Below, piece by piece: positions 1 through 9,117 of a DNA stretch of 64,000 nt. Position 1 is the stretch's first letter. Each line of letters opens with the position of its first letter. Below the pieces are notes generated by a model. That model saw only the letters and a list, made by a program, of their open reading frames with translations, searched no databases and was not told where the DNA came from. Source of the stretch: Chryseobacterium sp. MFBS3-17 (GTDB lineage: Bacteria > Bacteroidota > Bacteroidia > Flavobacteriales > Weeksellaceae); the NCBI RefSeq assembly GCF_020687745.1, contig NZ_JAJEWK010000007.1:1-64000 (forward strand), in the 5' to 3' direction. Both the position numbers and the translations under genes were made by a program.

Positions 1-49
1 CCTTTAAAACACCTGCAATCTTTGCAGGACTGAATGTGCTCTTTTTCAT
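1..49 (-). CDS. IS3-type transposase OrfA, N-terminal fragment cut by window edge
   Basis: A minus-strand reading frame starts with ATG at 49-47 and runs off the left edge. It reads MKKSTFSPAKIAGVLK, which resembles the N-terminus of small HTH OrfA transposases of IS3-family elements in Flavobacteriia (typically MKKSRFSPxQIxxILKE). Only 16 residues are visible, so the family is inferred from this motif alone. The DNA from 50 to about 119 would be the untranslated end of the element. Confidence 0.55.
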   Translation of the reverse strand, partial: MKKSTFSPAKIAGVLK

Positions 50-119
50 TGTCTTAATTACGATTTAAAGTTAATTAATTTTATACTTTTAAACCGTACT
101 GTTTTCGGGGGAGCTTACA
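1..119 (-). mobile_element. Probable terminal part of an IS3-family insertion sequence
   Basis: The transposase start at 49 is followed, reading outward, by an AT-rich leader and then a G/C-run segment at 96-119. On the minus strand this begins TGTAAGCTCCCCCG, with the TG start usual for IS3-type terminal inverted repeats. The partner repeat is outside the window, so the boundary at 119 is a guess. The following gene begins at 256. Confidence 0.35.
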
Positions 120-255
120 ACTCCGGCGCTATAAATTCTGTACTGCGCAGATTTTAATTGTTTTCATAAAAATAACTCCTGAATCAATTGTGCATCGAAA
201 CTGTATGTTGGTACCCGGAATTATTGTACATTTAATTTTAATAAATGGTGAACCT

Positions 256-1461
256 ATGGACCTTAAATCGAACGAACCGTTCTGGCTGATTAAAAACGGA
301 CTGCTCAGCTCTTATCCCTCGCTGAGGACAGATGAATCCTGCGATGTGCTCGTGGTGGGCAGCGGAATTACCGGCAGCCTGCTGGCGCACCAGATGGTGA
401 AAGACGGCTACAAAACCATCCTCATAGATCAGCGTGAAGTGTGCAACGGCAGTACCAGCGCCACCACCTCCATGCTGCAGTACGAAATAGATGTGCCCCT
501 GTGCAGACTTTCGGGAATCATCGGCAAAGAAGACGCTGTGGCAGCATACAAAGCATGTGCACAGTCCATAGCTGACCTGCACGCAGTGAGCCGTGAAATT
601 GGTTCCCGCGCCGGATTCAAAAAGAAAAAATCACTCTATTTTGCTTCCCGAAAGAAAGATGTGGCCTGGCTGAAAGAGGAATTTGAAGCCCGCAAAGAGG
701 CAGGTTTCCGGGTGAAATGGCTGGAGACGGCAGAAATTCATGAAAAGTATGGTATTCAGAAGGCATACGGCGGAATTCTTTCACGCACCGGGGCCAGTGT
801 AGATGCCTTCAGGCTGGCACATGAACTGTTGAAATACAATGCAGAAAAAGGTCTGCAGATTTACGACAAGACCCGCCTGGAAACCGTGAAGTATTCCAAA
901 AACCACGTCACGGCAGAAATGAATTCGGGATTTACCATCAAAACCAAAAAAATCATCTACTGCGTGGGTTATGAAAGTCAGCAGATGATTCCGGAAAAAT
1001 TCGTGCAGCTGAAATCTACCTTCGCCGTGGTATCGGAAATTCAGAAGGATCTTGCTCCGGAATTTCAAAACACCTTGTTCTGGAATACCGATGAGCCTTA
1101 CCTCTACATGCGCACCACATCAGACGGCCGGTTGCTGGCAGGCGGTTGCGATGTGGACTTTCAGAATCCGCAGAAACGGGATGAAAGCATTGCCCGGAAG
1201 GAACAGCAGATTCTGAAACATCTTTCGGTAATGATGCCGGATCAGCCCTTTTACCCGGACTTCTCCTGGGCCGGAACTTTTGGCGAGACCAAAGACGGCC
1301 TGCCCTACATTGGCGAACATCAGAAATTTCCGCATTCTTATTTTGTGCTGGGATTCGGAGGGAACGGCATTACATTTTCGGTAACCGGCATGGAAATGGC
1401 GTCTGCTTTTATGAAAAAGAAATCCCATCCGCTGGCCCACTGTTTCAGATTCGGAAGGTAG
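256..1461 (+). CDS. FAD-dependent oxidoreductase of the DAO family
   Basis: This 401-residue protein belongs to the D-amino-acid oxidase/glycine oxidase-like FAD enzymes. The N-terminal dinucleotide-binding fold is clear: VLVVGSGITGSLLAHQM (GxGxxG) near residues 32-48, followed by the acidic strand end ILIDQRE. The C-terminal FAD-contact region contains GLPYIGEH and LGFGGNGITFSVTG. Substrate is not evident; similar proteins are annotated as gamma-glutamylputrescine-oxidase-like. The start at ATG 256 is chosen because the in-frame extension to 190 reads like untranslated leader and normal DAO proteins begin 20-40 residues before the GxGxxG motif. No signal peptide or membrane segment is seen, so it is probably cytosolic. 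It stands alone. Confidence 0.85.
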   Translation: MDLKSNEPFWLIKNGLLSSYPSLRTDESCDVLVVGSGITGSLLAHQMVKDGYKTILIDQREVCNGSTSATTSMLQYEIDVPLCRLSGIIGKEDAVAAYKACAQSIADLHAVSREIGSRAGFKKKKSLYFASRKKDVAWLKEEFEARKEAGFRVKWLETAEIHEKYGIQKAYGGILSRTGASVDAFRLAHELLKYNAEKGLQIYDKTRLETVKYSKNHVTAEMNSGFTIKTKKIIYCVGYESQQMIPEKFVQLKSTFAVVSEIQKDLAPEFQNTLFWNTDEPYLYMRTTSDGRLLAGGCDVDFQNPQKRDESIARKEQQILKHLSVMMPDQPFYPDFSWAGTFGETKDGLPYIGEHQKFPHSYFVLGFGGNGITFSVTGMEMASAFMKKKSHPLAHCFRFGR

Positions 1462-1605
1462 AGGATTCCGGTTGGTAACAATCACTTTTTTTGGTGAATA
1501 TCAGTCCGGCAAACTCGCCAACATGCCGGAATCTTCACGATTTTTCCGTAACTTTGGAGGGAAACCACCGGATTTTTGCTGAAATCCTTTAATCAATAAT
1601 GTCCT

Positions 1606-3519
1606 ATGTCTGATTCCTGTTGCACCCCGGATGCTCAGCATCATCATCATCACGATGAGCCAAGTCTTTTCGGGCAGTTGTGGCCTGCGGTGCTGTCGTT
1701 GGTATTGCTGATCGCCGGGCTGGCGATGGATTATGGTGTTCCGCAGTTCTGGTTTAATGGATGGCTCCGTTTTGTATGGTATTTTGCCGCATATCTTCCT
1801 GTAGGCATTCCGGTACTGGCCGCAGCGGTAAAGCACTTGCGTAAAGGAAATTTTTTCAATGAATTTTCGTTAATGGGAATGGCCACCATCGGGGCTTTTG
1901 CCATCTGGGAATATCCGGAAGGGGTGGCGGTGATGTTGTTTTACTCGATTGGTGAACTGTTTCAGGATCTTGCTGTGTCCCGTGCGCGCAGAAACATCAG
2001 TGATCTGTTGGATCAGCGTCCCGATGAGGTCACCCTTTCTGAAAACGGCACGCTGAAAACGGTGCCTGCAGCCGCAGCAGTTCCGGGCAATATCATCCTC
2101 CTGAAACCCGGTGAAAAACTGGCGCTGGATGGTGAGTTGTACTCCGACAGGGCGTTTTTTGATACAGCGGCGCTGACCGGCGAGAGCGTTCCTTCAGCAA
2201 AAAATCGGGGTGAAACCGTGCTGGCAGGGATGATCAACGGTAATACCGTAGCGGAGGTGCGGGTTACAACAGCCTATCAGGACAGCAAGCTGAGCCGCAT
2301 TCTGCAGTTGGTGCAGGAAGCATCGGCCAGAAAGGCACCTACAGAGCAATTTATCCGGAAGTTTGCCGCCATTTATACACCGGTAGTATTTTTCCTGGCT
2401 TTGGGCATTTGCCTGCTTCCTTATTTCTTTGTCGCAGATTATGATTTCCGCGTGTGGCTGTACCGGGCATTGGTTTTTCTGGTCATTTCATGTCCCTGTG
2501 CGCTGGTTATTTCCATTCCGCTGGGATATTTCGGAGGCATTGGCGCCGCAAGCCGGAATGGTATTCTGGTGAAAGGCGGAAATTACCTGGATGCCCTGGC
2601 ACAATTGAAAGTAGTGGTGGCAGATAAAACCGGAACGCTTACCGAAGGGATGTTTCAGGTTCAGGACGTGGTTGTTTTTCCTGAGTTTGACCGGACCGAA
2701 ATTCTGAAACAGCTCGGGGCTTTGGAGGCACACAGCAGTCACCCTGTGGCACAGGCTATTTGTGACTTTACCGGAAACCGTGTTGCGGAATGGACGTTAC
2801 AGGATGTTCAGGAGTTTCCGGGTGAGGGCATGAAGGCTTCTATGAACGGGCAAATTTTGCTTGCGGGCAATAAGAAACTTCTTCAGCGTTTTGGTGTACC
2901 GGCAGATGCACTTCCGGAGCCGGTTGTGACTACGGTTTTCATGGCATTGAATTCCCTGCCTGTCGGGTACATCACCATTGCAGACCGCATCCGTGCGGAT
3001 TCTGTGCAGGCGGTTCGGGAGCTTCGGGATATGGGAATTCCGGTCGTTATGCTCAGTGGCGATCATGAGGCCGTGGTGCAGCAGGTTGCAGGGGAACTTG
3101 GCATTCAGAAAGCATACGGCGGTTTATTGCCCGAAGATAAGGTGGAAAAACTCAAAACCATCCGTGCTCAATATGGAACGGCAGCGTTTGTTGGTGACGG
3201 GGTGAACGATGCTCCGGTTATTGCACTCAGTGATGTGGGCATCGCCATGGGTGGTCTGGGCAGTGATGCCGCCATCGAAACAGCCGGAGTAGTCATTCAG
3301 GAAGACAGGCCATCCCGTATTCCTGCAGCCATCCGGATCGGGCGCAAAACCCGGCGGATTGTCTGGCAGAACATCATCCTGGCCTTTGGAGTTAAGGCAA
3401 CGGTCCTCATTCTGGGTGCGGGTGGCATGGCCTCACTGTGGGAAGCGGTCTTTGCCGATGTGGGCGTGGCACTTCTCGCCATTTTAAATGCCGTCAGAAT
3501 TCAGCGGGTGCGGTATTGA
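1606..3519 (+). CDS. Heavy-metal P1B-type ATPase (Zn/Cd/Co/Pb exporter type)
   Basis: A 637-residue metal-translocating P-type ATPase that pumps divalent metal across the inner membrane using ATP. Visible motifs in order: a His cluster at residues 11-16 (HHHHHH-D type), the actuator-domain TGES, the transmembrane metal site CPCALVIS, the phosphorylation site DKTGTLTEG, the SSHPVA nucleotide-domain HP motif and the hinge GDGVNDAP. The last helix contains the FADVGVALLAILNA pattern with an Asp, typical of the Zn/Cd subgroup (ZntA-like). There is no N-terminal ferredoxin-like HMA domain; the His-rich leader may bind metal instead. No metalloregulator gene is adjacent. The family call is firm; the exact metal is inferred. 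Confidence 0.93.
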   Translation: MSDSCCTPDAQHHHHHDEPSLFGQLWPAVLSLVLLIAGLAMDYGVPQFWFNGWLRFVWYFAAYLPVGIPVLAAAVKHLRKGNFFNEFSLMGMATIGAFAIWEYPEGVAVMLFYSIGELFQDLAVSRARRNISDLLDQRPDEVTLSENGTLKTVPAAAAVPGNIILLKPGEKLALDGELYSDRAFFDTAALTGESVPSAKNRGETVLAGMINGNTVAEVRVTTAYQDSKLSRILQLVQEASARKAPTEQFIRKFAAIYTPVVFFLALGICLLPYFFVADYDFRVWLYRALVFLVISCPCALVISIPLGYFGGIGAASRNGILVKGGNYLDALAQLKVVVADKTGTLTEGMFQVQDVVVFPEFDRTEILKQLGALEAHSSHPVAQAICDFTGNRVAEWTLQDVQEFPGEGMKASMNGQILLAGNKKLLQRFGVPADALPEPVVTTVFMALNSLPVGYITIADRIRADSVQAVRELRDMGIPVVMLSGDHEAVVQQVAGELGIQKAYGGLLPEDKVEKLKTIRAQYGTAAFVGDGVNDAPVIALSDVGIAMGGLGSDAAIETAGVVIQEDRPSRIPAAIRIGRKTRRIVWQNIILAFGVKATVLILGAGGMASLWEAVFADVGVALLAILNAVRIQRVRY

Positions 3520-3770
3520 AAGACTTCTCCCGGGAATGGTAAATGTCTTCAGCGGAATACCTGGCACTTGGTATTTCCGATATTCATCATTTATAGTTTT
3601 CTTTATTTTCTATTTTCTTAGGAATAATATTCCGGAATTTTTTACTTTTAAAAATGAATTATTTTCTGTTTTGAGAGTGTTTAATTGATAAAGTGGAGTA
3701 AAATGTATGTATTTCATAAATATTTTTGTTAAAAAAGAATATAAATTATGTATATTTTAAATTAATGGTT

Positions 3771-3778
3771 TATATTTG
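3771..3778 (+). promoter_or_regulatory. Bacteroidota -7 promoter box for the surface-protein cluster
   Basis: TATATTTG matches the Bacteroidota -7 consensus TAnnTTTG. It lies about 47 bp before the ATG at 3826, giving a leader of roughly 40 nt. No convincing TTTG -33 box is at the usual 19-21 bp spacing, so this is moderate support only. The region 3520-3770 is AT-rich and holds no other feature that I can support. Confidence 0.5.
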
Positions 3779-3825
3779 TGCCGTACAGGGGAGACCTTGT
3801 AAAAAACACACACAAAAAAACAAAG

Positions 3826-4497
3826 ATGATGAAAAAGAAGCACCCACATGCTCAATGGGGTAGGCTGATCCTTCGGTGGTCAGGCCTTTTATGCTTCGTA
3901 CTGCTGTTTCTGCCCGAATCTCTGCGGGCTTATCATTCTGAAAGTATACCCTTTGTTTCTGATTCGTTAAACGCTGTAGCGCAGCAACCGCAGCAGATTA
4001 CAGCGAACGGTAACGGTAATGCAACTGTGTACCCTGAGCATTCCCGCGATGAAATTGCACCGCATTCTGTTCCGGATCCGAACCCTGTGAAAATCTATGT
4101 GAACGGAGCCGTGATTGTAGATCCGGGCGGAGTGATGAGCAATGCCGAAATTGTGTACACGGCTCCCGAAAACAAGTCCGCCCCGGCAATTATAACGCCC
4201 GAAAAGCCGGTTTTCAAAGCGGTAAAAACGAAAGTATTTACCAAAAATGCACCTGCACGGAATTATATTCAGGATACTTCTTCCAAAGAATCCATCAATG
4301 CTTGGCATGGCTCCAAAAAAGCAGCCTGCGATCTGCAATATTCTAAAAAGATTGCGTTTCGTGAAAAGTTAACGGTTGCGGCAGCTTCTTACACTGCTGA
4401 ACCAGATGCAATCCTGTACCAGCACGCCGTGTTGCAGGATCCTGAGGTAGGACAGCGCAACGCCCGGGCTCCGCCTTTTTTCTTCTCTTTTCGGTAA
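3826..4497 (+). CDS. Secreted or membrane-anchored protein of unknown function
   Basis: A 223-residue protein starting MMKKKHPHAQWGRL, with a hydrophobic segment around residues 16-30 (LCFVLLFLPESL) followed by AYHS: a signal peptide or an N-terminal anchor. The remainder is polar, with no recognised catalytic motif. A conserved-looking patch reads KIYVNGAVIVDPGG near residues 86-100. The start at 3826 follows the -7 box at 3771 and places the basic KKK stretch directly before the hydrophobic core; the longer frame from 3778 would lie within the promoter. It is followed 107 bp later by other secreted proteins in the same direction. Function unknown. Confidence 0.6.
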   Translation: MMKKKHPHAQWGRLILRWSGLLCFVLLFLPESLRAYHSESIPFVSDSLNAVAQQPQQITANGNGNATVYPEHSRDEIAPHSVPDPNPVKIYVNGAVIVDPGGVMSNAEIVYTAPENKSAPAIITPEKPVFKAVKTKVFTKNAPARNYIQDTSSKESINAWHGSKKAACDLQYSKKIAFREKLTVAAASYTAEPDAILYQHAVLQDPEVGQRNARAPPFFFSFR

Positions 4498-4604
4498 AAT
4501 ACCGTCGTGTATTTCCCGGGATTTTCATGTAAACCGACCGCCATTTTTGCGGCCGGAAGGAATCTCCAACTTTAAATTCAAACTTTAACACAAATAAATC
4601 AACC

Positions 4605-5195
4605 ATGAAAAAATTAACAACTGTTATTTTTCTGGGATGTATGGTCGGCTATTCGGCATTGGCTCACGCGCAGACCACCATCCAGAACCTGAATACGTTG
4701 CTGGGCACCGCTGCTCCTGGAACGTCTTCACCGGGCATTTCTGCTCCGGGAATATCAAGTCCGGGAATATCAAGTCCGGGAACTGCCTTGCCATCCGGCC
4801 CGGATATCGCTGCACTGCAACAGGCATTTTTCGGTGTGCATGGCTCTATGTCCGTACAGGACAATCAGTCGGTCATCTGGGAACGCGCCGGCAATCCGGT
4901 GCATGCCATGATGGTTCAGCAGGCGGGAGAAATCACGGCCATGCTCAGTGGAGCGCACGCAGATCAAGTGTTCCGCATCAGACAGCTCAGAATCCGGCAT
5001 AGTGCCATCGGTACAGGGACAGAATTGATTGCTGCGGTACAGCAGATGCCTAATCTGGAGCAAATTTTTATCATTGGCGAAACCAATATGCCTTCTGATA
5101 TCAATACCCAGCTGGCTGCTTTCCGTACAGAACTGGAGCAAAACCAGATCAATCCGGTAAATGTTTATTATTATAACCAGGGTATTTCCCAATAA
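4605..5195 (+). CDS. Secreted protein with Pro-Gly-Ile-Ser repeat linker
   Basis: A 196-residue protein with a clear signal peptide (MKKLTTVIFLGCMVGYSALAHAQ). Directly after the cleavage site is a low-complexity linker at about residues 36-62 made of PGTS/PGIS units (SAPGISSPGISSPG). The DNA here contains near-identical 15-bp units, so repeat number could vary by slippage. The C-terminal 130 residues look globular with alternating hydrophobic strands (QIFIIGETNMPSD) and have no recognised motif. The stop at 5195 sits 4 bp before the next gene, so the two are probably translated from one mRNA. Function unknown; a surface-assembly partner of the large downstream protein is plausible from context. 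Confidence 0.75.
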   Translation: MKKLTTVIFLGCMVGYSALAHAQTTIQNLNTLLGTAAPGTSSPGISAPGISSPGISSPGTALPSGPDIAALQQAFFGVHGSMSVQDNQSVIWERAGNPVHAMMVQQAGEITAMLSGAHADQVFRIRQLRIRHSAIGTGTELIAAVQQMPNLEQIFIIGETNMPSDINTQLAAFRTELEQNQINPVNVYYYNQGISQ

Positions 5196-5199
5196 CACA

Positions 5200-7932
5200 A
5201 TGACAATGAAAATAAATTCAGCCTATTTAAAGAATATACGAAGCATGTGGATGCTGCTGCTTTGTTTGGCAGCAATGAATCTGTCTGCGCAGCTGGTTCC
5301 GTTTGTACCCAGAATCTCAAACGCTGTAGGGGCACCGCACACGGGACAGCAATCTTATAACCTGAAAGGGGATTTCCAGATGATCGGAAACTCCAACCTG
5401 GGAGCTGCCGGAGACCCAAATGGAACCAGTACCACCGGAGCCAATGACACCAACATGGTCTATTTCAATGTAGATAACCATCCGGGCATTGTAAACTCTT
5501 CTTCTGCAACCTTGGCATTCCCGGCGGTAGCAGGCGTAGATCATAATTGTACAGAAATTATTTATGCAGGTCTGTACTGGTCCGGAAGAGCCGATACCTC
5601 AGGTACAGCACCGGAGCAGTTCAACGTGGTAAAAGGGGCAACTCCTGATGTAAACACCAATGTGACCAATAATAACTCCAATAACGGTTACACGGTGACC
5701 ATTACTTCGGCGAATGACAATTCTTCCAACACCAGTGGTGGTAGCGACCGAAGAATAGCCACTTATACCTTTATACCTCAAGGCGCGGGTGACGAGGTTG
5801 TTTTCAGATTTTATTCCTGGAGAACGGGGATTCTCTTTAATACTACGTATCATGGTAAGGTTACGGTTGAGGTAGGTACGGGTTCGGAAAATGAAGTTGC
5901 ATCAAGTTTAGCAAGTACCGGCGACAATAACTATGTAGTGACGCTTACCACACCTTATGCATTGCCGCAAGGGGCAGGAATCGTACAGAGTCTTCGCAAA
6001 AGAAGAACCGATAATGGCATAAATGGTAATTTTTATGCCACGGTTCAAACGCCCGGTAATCCCGGTGTGACGGTTTCCCTGGATAAGAGAGCGGTAAAAA
6101 TAAGACATGCCGGTGCGACTGCTTACGAGGATGTCACCAGTGACGGAATTTATTATCCCGCTAATTCTGCAGGTTATATGTTCTCCGGGTATTCAGATGT
6201 GACCAATTACGTGAAACAGCATGGTTTAGGGGAGTATTTTGTAGGTAATATTGCTCTGAGGGAAGGGACCTCAGACGGTACAGGATATTACGGCAGCTGG
6301 GGAATGGTTGTGGTCTATGGAAACTCCAATATGACCCAGCGAAGCATCACCGTGTTCGACGGACATGCGTATATGGCCAGCAACGGACCCAATCAGACAC
6401 TTGATGTCACCGGATTCAAATCTACTGCATCCGGCGCAGTGCGTGCTACCATCGGGATGATGGCAGGAGAAGGAGACCGTGCCTACACTGGAGATACCTT
6501 TGGAATCCGCCAGGGGCCAACTGGATCTACGTACCTGTATCTGAATCACAGTGGGCAAACCAGTACTTCAAGTACCGGCTATAACAACTTCTTTAACTCT
6601 TCGGTTACCATTTCCGGAAATCCGGCCCGAAATCCGAATAATACCAACAACTATGGTTCAGACATTCACATGTTCGATCTGGTTAATACCAATAATACCA
6701 TTATCGGAAACAACCAGAACTCTACGAGTTTCCGGTTTACATCTACTCAGGACACCTATATTATTTACAGTATCGTGTTTGCGGTGGATTCCTATATTCC
6801 GGAGCCTACTTTAACGATGTCCGGCGTGGATACGGGCAATGGTATTCTGCAGAACGGAGATACTGTAGTACCGGGACAGCAGTACACCTTGAAGTTTGAT
6901 GTGGCCAATCAGGGAAATGAGGCCGTGGAAAATGTGGTGCTGAGAGTACCGGTGCCGTATAACCAGCATTTTGTGCCGGGAAGTTTTGTGACCACCTGGG
7001 ATACCGCAGTGCTGGGGCCACAGACTACAGTTCCCGCATGGGTAGGTCCCAATCCGGGAGATGATCCGAATCTGGTAGCCGGCGGTTATCTGGAATGGAA
7101 TATCGGTGATTTGCCACTGATGCCTCTTGCACAGAGACATCAGGTACTGGCCAGCATGCAGGCCGGATTCAGGATAACCACAGACTGCAGAATTCTGACC
7201 ACCAGTGCCTGTGCACTTTCCAGTATTGGCGGAAATGTATCCGGGCAGGGTGTTGAGTCTGATTTGCCGGTAGTGCGGCCTTCTATCCGTGCCTTTGTGG
7301 GCACCTGTTCTACTCCGGTGTTTGAGGAAGTGACCTTCAGTCTGAATGTGGATGCATCCACTCTGAGCTGTCCGGCTGATATCGGAACCATTGGTGGTCA
7401 GGGAGTCAGTATCTACCACAGCACAGGACTTACCGTTCCTTATGCGAATATTGCCAGTCTTTACCCGGTAGGTACTGTATTTTATTCTGTTGCGCCTACC
7501 GCAGCCGGGTTTAATGAAACTACGCATCTGGTAAGCGGACCGTTTGCTGCACCATTGCAGAACAATCAGAATATCCGGTATTATGGCGTGGCACCGAATA
7601 TGAGTCCGTCCTGTTATTTCATCGTAGAGGTACGCCGTGCCATTTGCTACGAACCTGCGGTGACCGGTGCAGGAATTGATACCCAGATGGGAATTACCCT
7701 GCTGAAACGTGGCGGAGCTGAGAATGGTAACTGGCCTATGTCCCGTGAGGGAGGGTTCATGGCATTGGAATCCAATTCCAAAGGTCTGGTCATCACCAGA
7801 ATGTCTACTGCTCAGATTAATGCCATCAGCAATCCGGCAGAGGGAATGATGGTTTATAATACCACACTGAACTGTCTGATGCTTCATGACGGAACGGCCT
7901 GGAAGTGTTTTAATATCCCTACCTGTCCGTAA
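5200..7932 (+). CDS. Large secreted surface protein with DUF11-like and tail-type C-terminal domain
   Basis: A protein of about 910 residues with an N-terminal signal peptide (IRSMWMLLLCLAAMNLSAQ). The body is rich in Asn, Thr, Ser and Gly, as in extracellular adhesin-like proteins. A middle region, about residues 535-640 (GDTVVPGQQYTLKFDVANQG, NVVLRVPVP), resembles DUF11/CARDB-like beta-sandwich repeats. The C-terminus (NPAEGMMVYNTTLNCLMLHD...W) is a motif frequent at the ends of secreted Flavobacteriia proteins and recurs in the next gene. Start: two in-frame ATGs at 5200 and 5206 both precede the signal peptide; 5200 is taken. It follows the 4605 gene by 4 bp. No catalytic site seen. Confidence 0.8.
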   Translation: MTMKINSAYLKNIRSMWMLLLCLAAMNLSAQLVPFVPRISNAVGAPHTGQQSYNLKGDFQMIGNSNLGAAGDPNGTSTTGANDTNMVYFNVDNHPGIVNSSSATLAFPAVAGVDHNCTEIIYAGLYWSGRADTSGTAPEQFNVVKGATPDVNTNVTNNNSNNGYTVTITSANDNSSNTSGGSDRRIATYTFIPQGAGDEVVFRFYSWRTGILFNTTYHGKVTVEVGTGSENEVASSLASTGDNNYVVTLTTPYALPQGAGIVQSLRKRRTDNGINGNFYATVQTPGNPGVTVSLDKRAVKIRHAGATAYEDVTSDGIYYPANSAGYMFSGYSDVTNYVKQHGLGEYFVGNIALREGTSDGTGYYGSWGMVVVYGNSNMTQRSITVFDGHAYMASNGPNQTLDVTGFKSTASGAVRATIGMMAGEGDRAYTGDTFGIRQGPTGSTYLYLNHSGQTSTSSTGYNNFFNSSVTISGNPARNPNNTNNYGSDIHMFDLVNTNNTIIGNNQNSTSFRFTSTQDTYIIYSIVFAVDSYIPEPTLTMSGVDTGNGILQNGDTVVPGQQYTLKFDVANQGNEAVENVVLRVPVPYNQHFVPGSFVTTWDTAVLGPQTTVPAWVGPNPGDDPNLVAGGYLEWNIGDLPLMPLAQRHQVLASMQAGFRITTDCRILTTSACALSSIGGNVSGQGVESDLPVVRPSIRAFVGTCSTPVFEEVTFSLNVDASTLSCPADIGTIGGQGVSIYHSTGLTVPYANIASLYPVGTVFYSVAPTAAGFNETTHLVSGPFAAPLQNNQNIRYYGVAPNMSPSCYFIVEVRRAICYEPAVTGAGIDTQMGITLLKRGGAENGNWPMSREGGFMALESNSKGLVITRMSTAQINAISNPAEGMMVYNTTLNCLMLHDGTAWKCFNIPTCP

Positions 7933-8036
7933 TCAGAAACCGGGTGGAACAGCAGAGATGTGGTTCCACCCGACTGATGCAGAGCCGAAAGCCCTCAAGG
8001 CTTTCAGTAATTACATTAACTTTTAAATTAAAAAAG

Positions 8037-8594
8037 ATGAAAAAATTTAAAAATACAATCCTTGCTATTGCAGTGTTCGGTCTGGTATCGGCTGCCGGAG
8101 TATTGCAGGCTCAGGTCATCATTGGTGATGACACCGGAACTGCGGCCAATAAAACTTCGGTGTTACTGGAGTTTGCCAATACCGGAGACCGCGGTATTAT
8201 TCTTCCTGCAGTGCGTACATTGCCTGCAGCAACGCCGGGAACTATTCTTCTGGACGCTACAGATCCGGCACAAGCCAAAGTAGTTCTCTACAATGGCGGA
8301 TGGGTAGATCTGAGCAGTGAAAATACAGCCGATGTGACTGCATTTATGGCTACCCAGCCCACCGGCATTACTGAGGGTACTGCCAAAACCGTTATGGGAG
8401 CCACCAGCTCTTCGGCAGATGGGGTGCTGGTGCTGGAGTCCACTACCAAAGCCATGGTATTGCCCCATGTGGCGACTACCGATGATGTGATCAATCCCGC
8501 ACCGGGAATGATGGTGTACGTGAATCAGCCGGGATCTAAAAAGCTGGCCGTTTTCAACGGTGGCAGCTGGACATTCTGGGGAGCAGCAGATTAA
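8037..8594 (+). CDS. Secreted protein sharing the C-terminal surface motif of its neighbour
   Basis: A 185-residue protein with a signal peptide (MKKFKNTILAIAVFGLVSAAGVLQAQ). The start at 8037 is chosen because translation from there gives an intact signal peptide, whereas the upstream frame (7944) reads as intergenic DNA. Two related segments appear: KTSVLLEFANTGDRGIILP near residues 36-54, and DGVLVLESTTKAMVLPHV followed by NPAPGMMVYVNQ. The latter matches the C-terminus of the preceding 910-residue protein (LESNSKGLVITRM, NPAEGMMVYN). Such modules occur in secreted structural proteins of Bacteroidota. A strong terminator follows at 8621. Function unknown; probably an extracellular structural component. 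Confidence 0.75.
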   Translation: MKKFKNTILAIAVFGLVSAAGVLQAQVIIGDDTGTAANKTSVLLEFANTGDRGIILPAVRTLPAATPGTILLDATDPAQAKVVLYNGGWVDLSSENTADVTAFMATQPTGITEGTAKTVMGATSSSADGVLVLESTTKAMVLPHVATTDDVINPAPGMMVYVNQPGSKKLAVFNGGSWTFWGAAD

Positions 8595-8620
8595 AATACT
8601 GCATCTTCGGTTATGAATAA

Positions 8621-8648
8621 CCCTGAAGCTTCTGCTTCGGGGTTTTTT
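8621..8648 (+). terminator. Rho-independent terminator after the surface-protein cluster
   Basis: CCCTGAAGC (8621-8629) pairs with GCTTCGGGG (8634-8642), one G-U wobble, loop TTCT, followed by a six-T run at 8643-8648. It lies 27 bp after the stop of the 8037 gene. Confidence 0.85.
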
Positions 8649-8698
8649 ATGCATCTGAAAAATGTGTATCTTGTACCTGCTAATTTTAATACCATAAA

Positions 8699-9025
8699 AT
8701 GTCATCTACAAATGAAGAGCACTCTTACCTGCCGGTACACCCGGACTATCTGGAGGTGATGGAAGAGCAGGTGGCCCGGGAACAGTCCGGGAAGATTTTT
8801 TATTTTGATGAGTCCGGAAAGGTGGCCGATGCCGCCGGTACAGCTGTAGCATTGAAAAATATGGCAGGCGAGGGTGTTTTTGTTATGCTGGATTCCGGTG
8901 CGCGGGTACGTGTAGACCGCATCATCACCATGTTTGGAAAGCCAGGCGCGGCCTTTGACGAGTATGATGCGTATGCCAATGCCTGCATGGACTGTCTGGG
9001 CGGCTACGAGAAAGAAGATTTATAG
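8699..9025 (+). CDS. Small conserved-looking hypothetical protein
   Basis: A 108-residue acidic cytosolic protein without signal peptide or membrane segment. It reads YLPVHPDYLEVMEEQVAR at the N-terminus, then GEGVFVMLDSGARVRVDRII, then GKPGAAFDEYDAYANACMDC with two Cys. The layout of a Y-x-P-V start, short beta strands and an L-D-S-G...VRVDRI strand is reminiscent of the Sm-like Rof family of Rho-binding proteins, but the similarity is only of pattern and I do not claim it. It is a single gene with its own start after the terminator at 8621. Confidence 0.6.
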   Translation: MSSTNEEHSYLPVHPDYLEVMEEQVAREQSGKIFYFDESGKVADAAGTAVALKNMAGEGVFVMLDSGARVRVDRIITMFGKPGAAFDEYDAYANACMDCLGGYEKEDL

Positions 9026-9117
9026 AGTACCGCCAGGTATTTTTGTGGTGGAAAGGTTTCCGTGACCATCCTGAATGCGGTGAACTGAAGGACGGAGCCT
9101 TCTCCTAGCCCCGGTGG

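Noticed and set aside
190-255. Upstream extension of the FAD oxidoreductase
   Set aside because: The extra 22 residues have no relation to the DAO N-terminus; ATG 256 puts the GxGxxG motif at the usual distance.
6811-7887. A 358-codon open frame antisense to the large surface protein
   Set aside because: It lies wholly within the plus-strand gene, which has a signal peptide and recognisable C-terminal motif. The antisense frame is rich in His, Cys and Arg as expected for a shadow frame.
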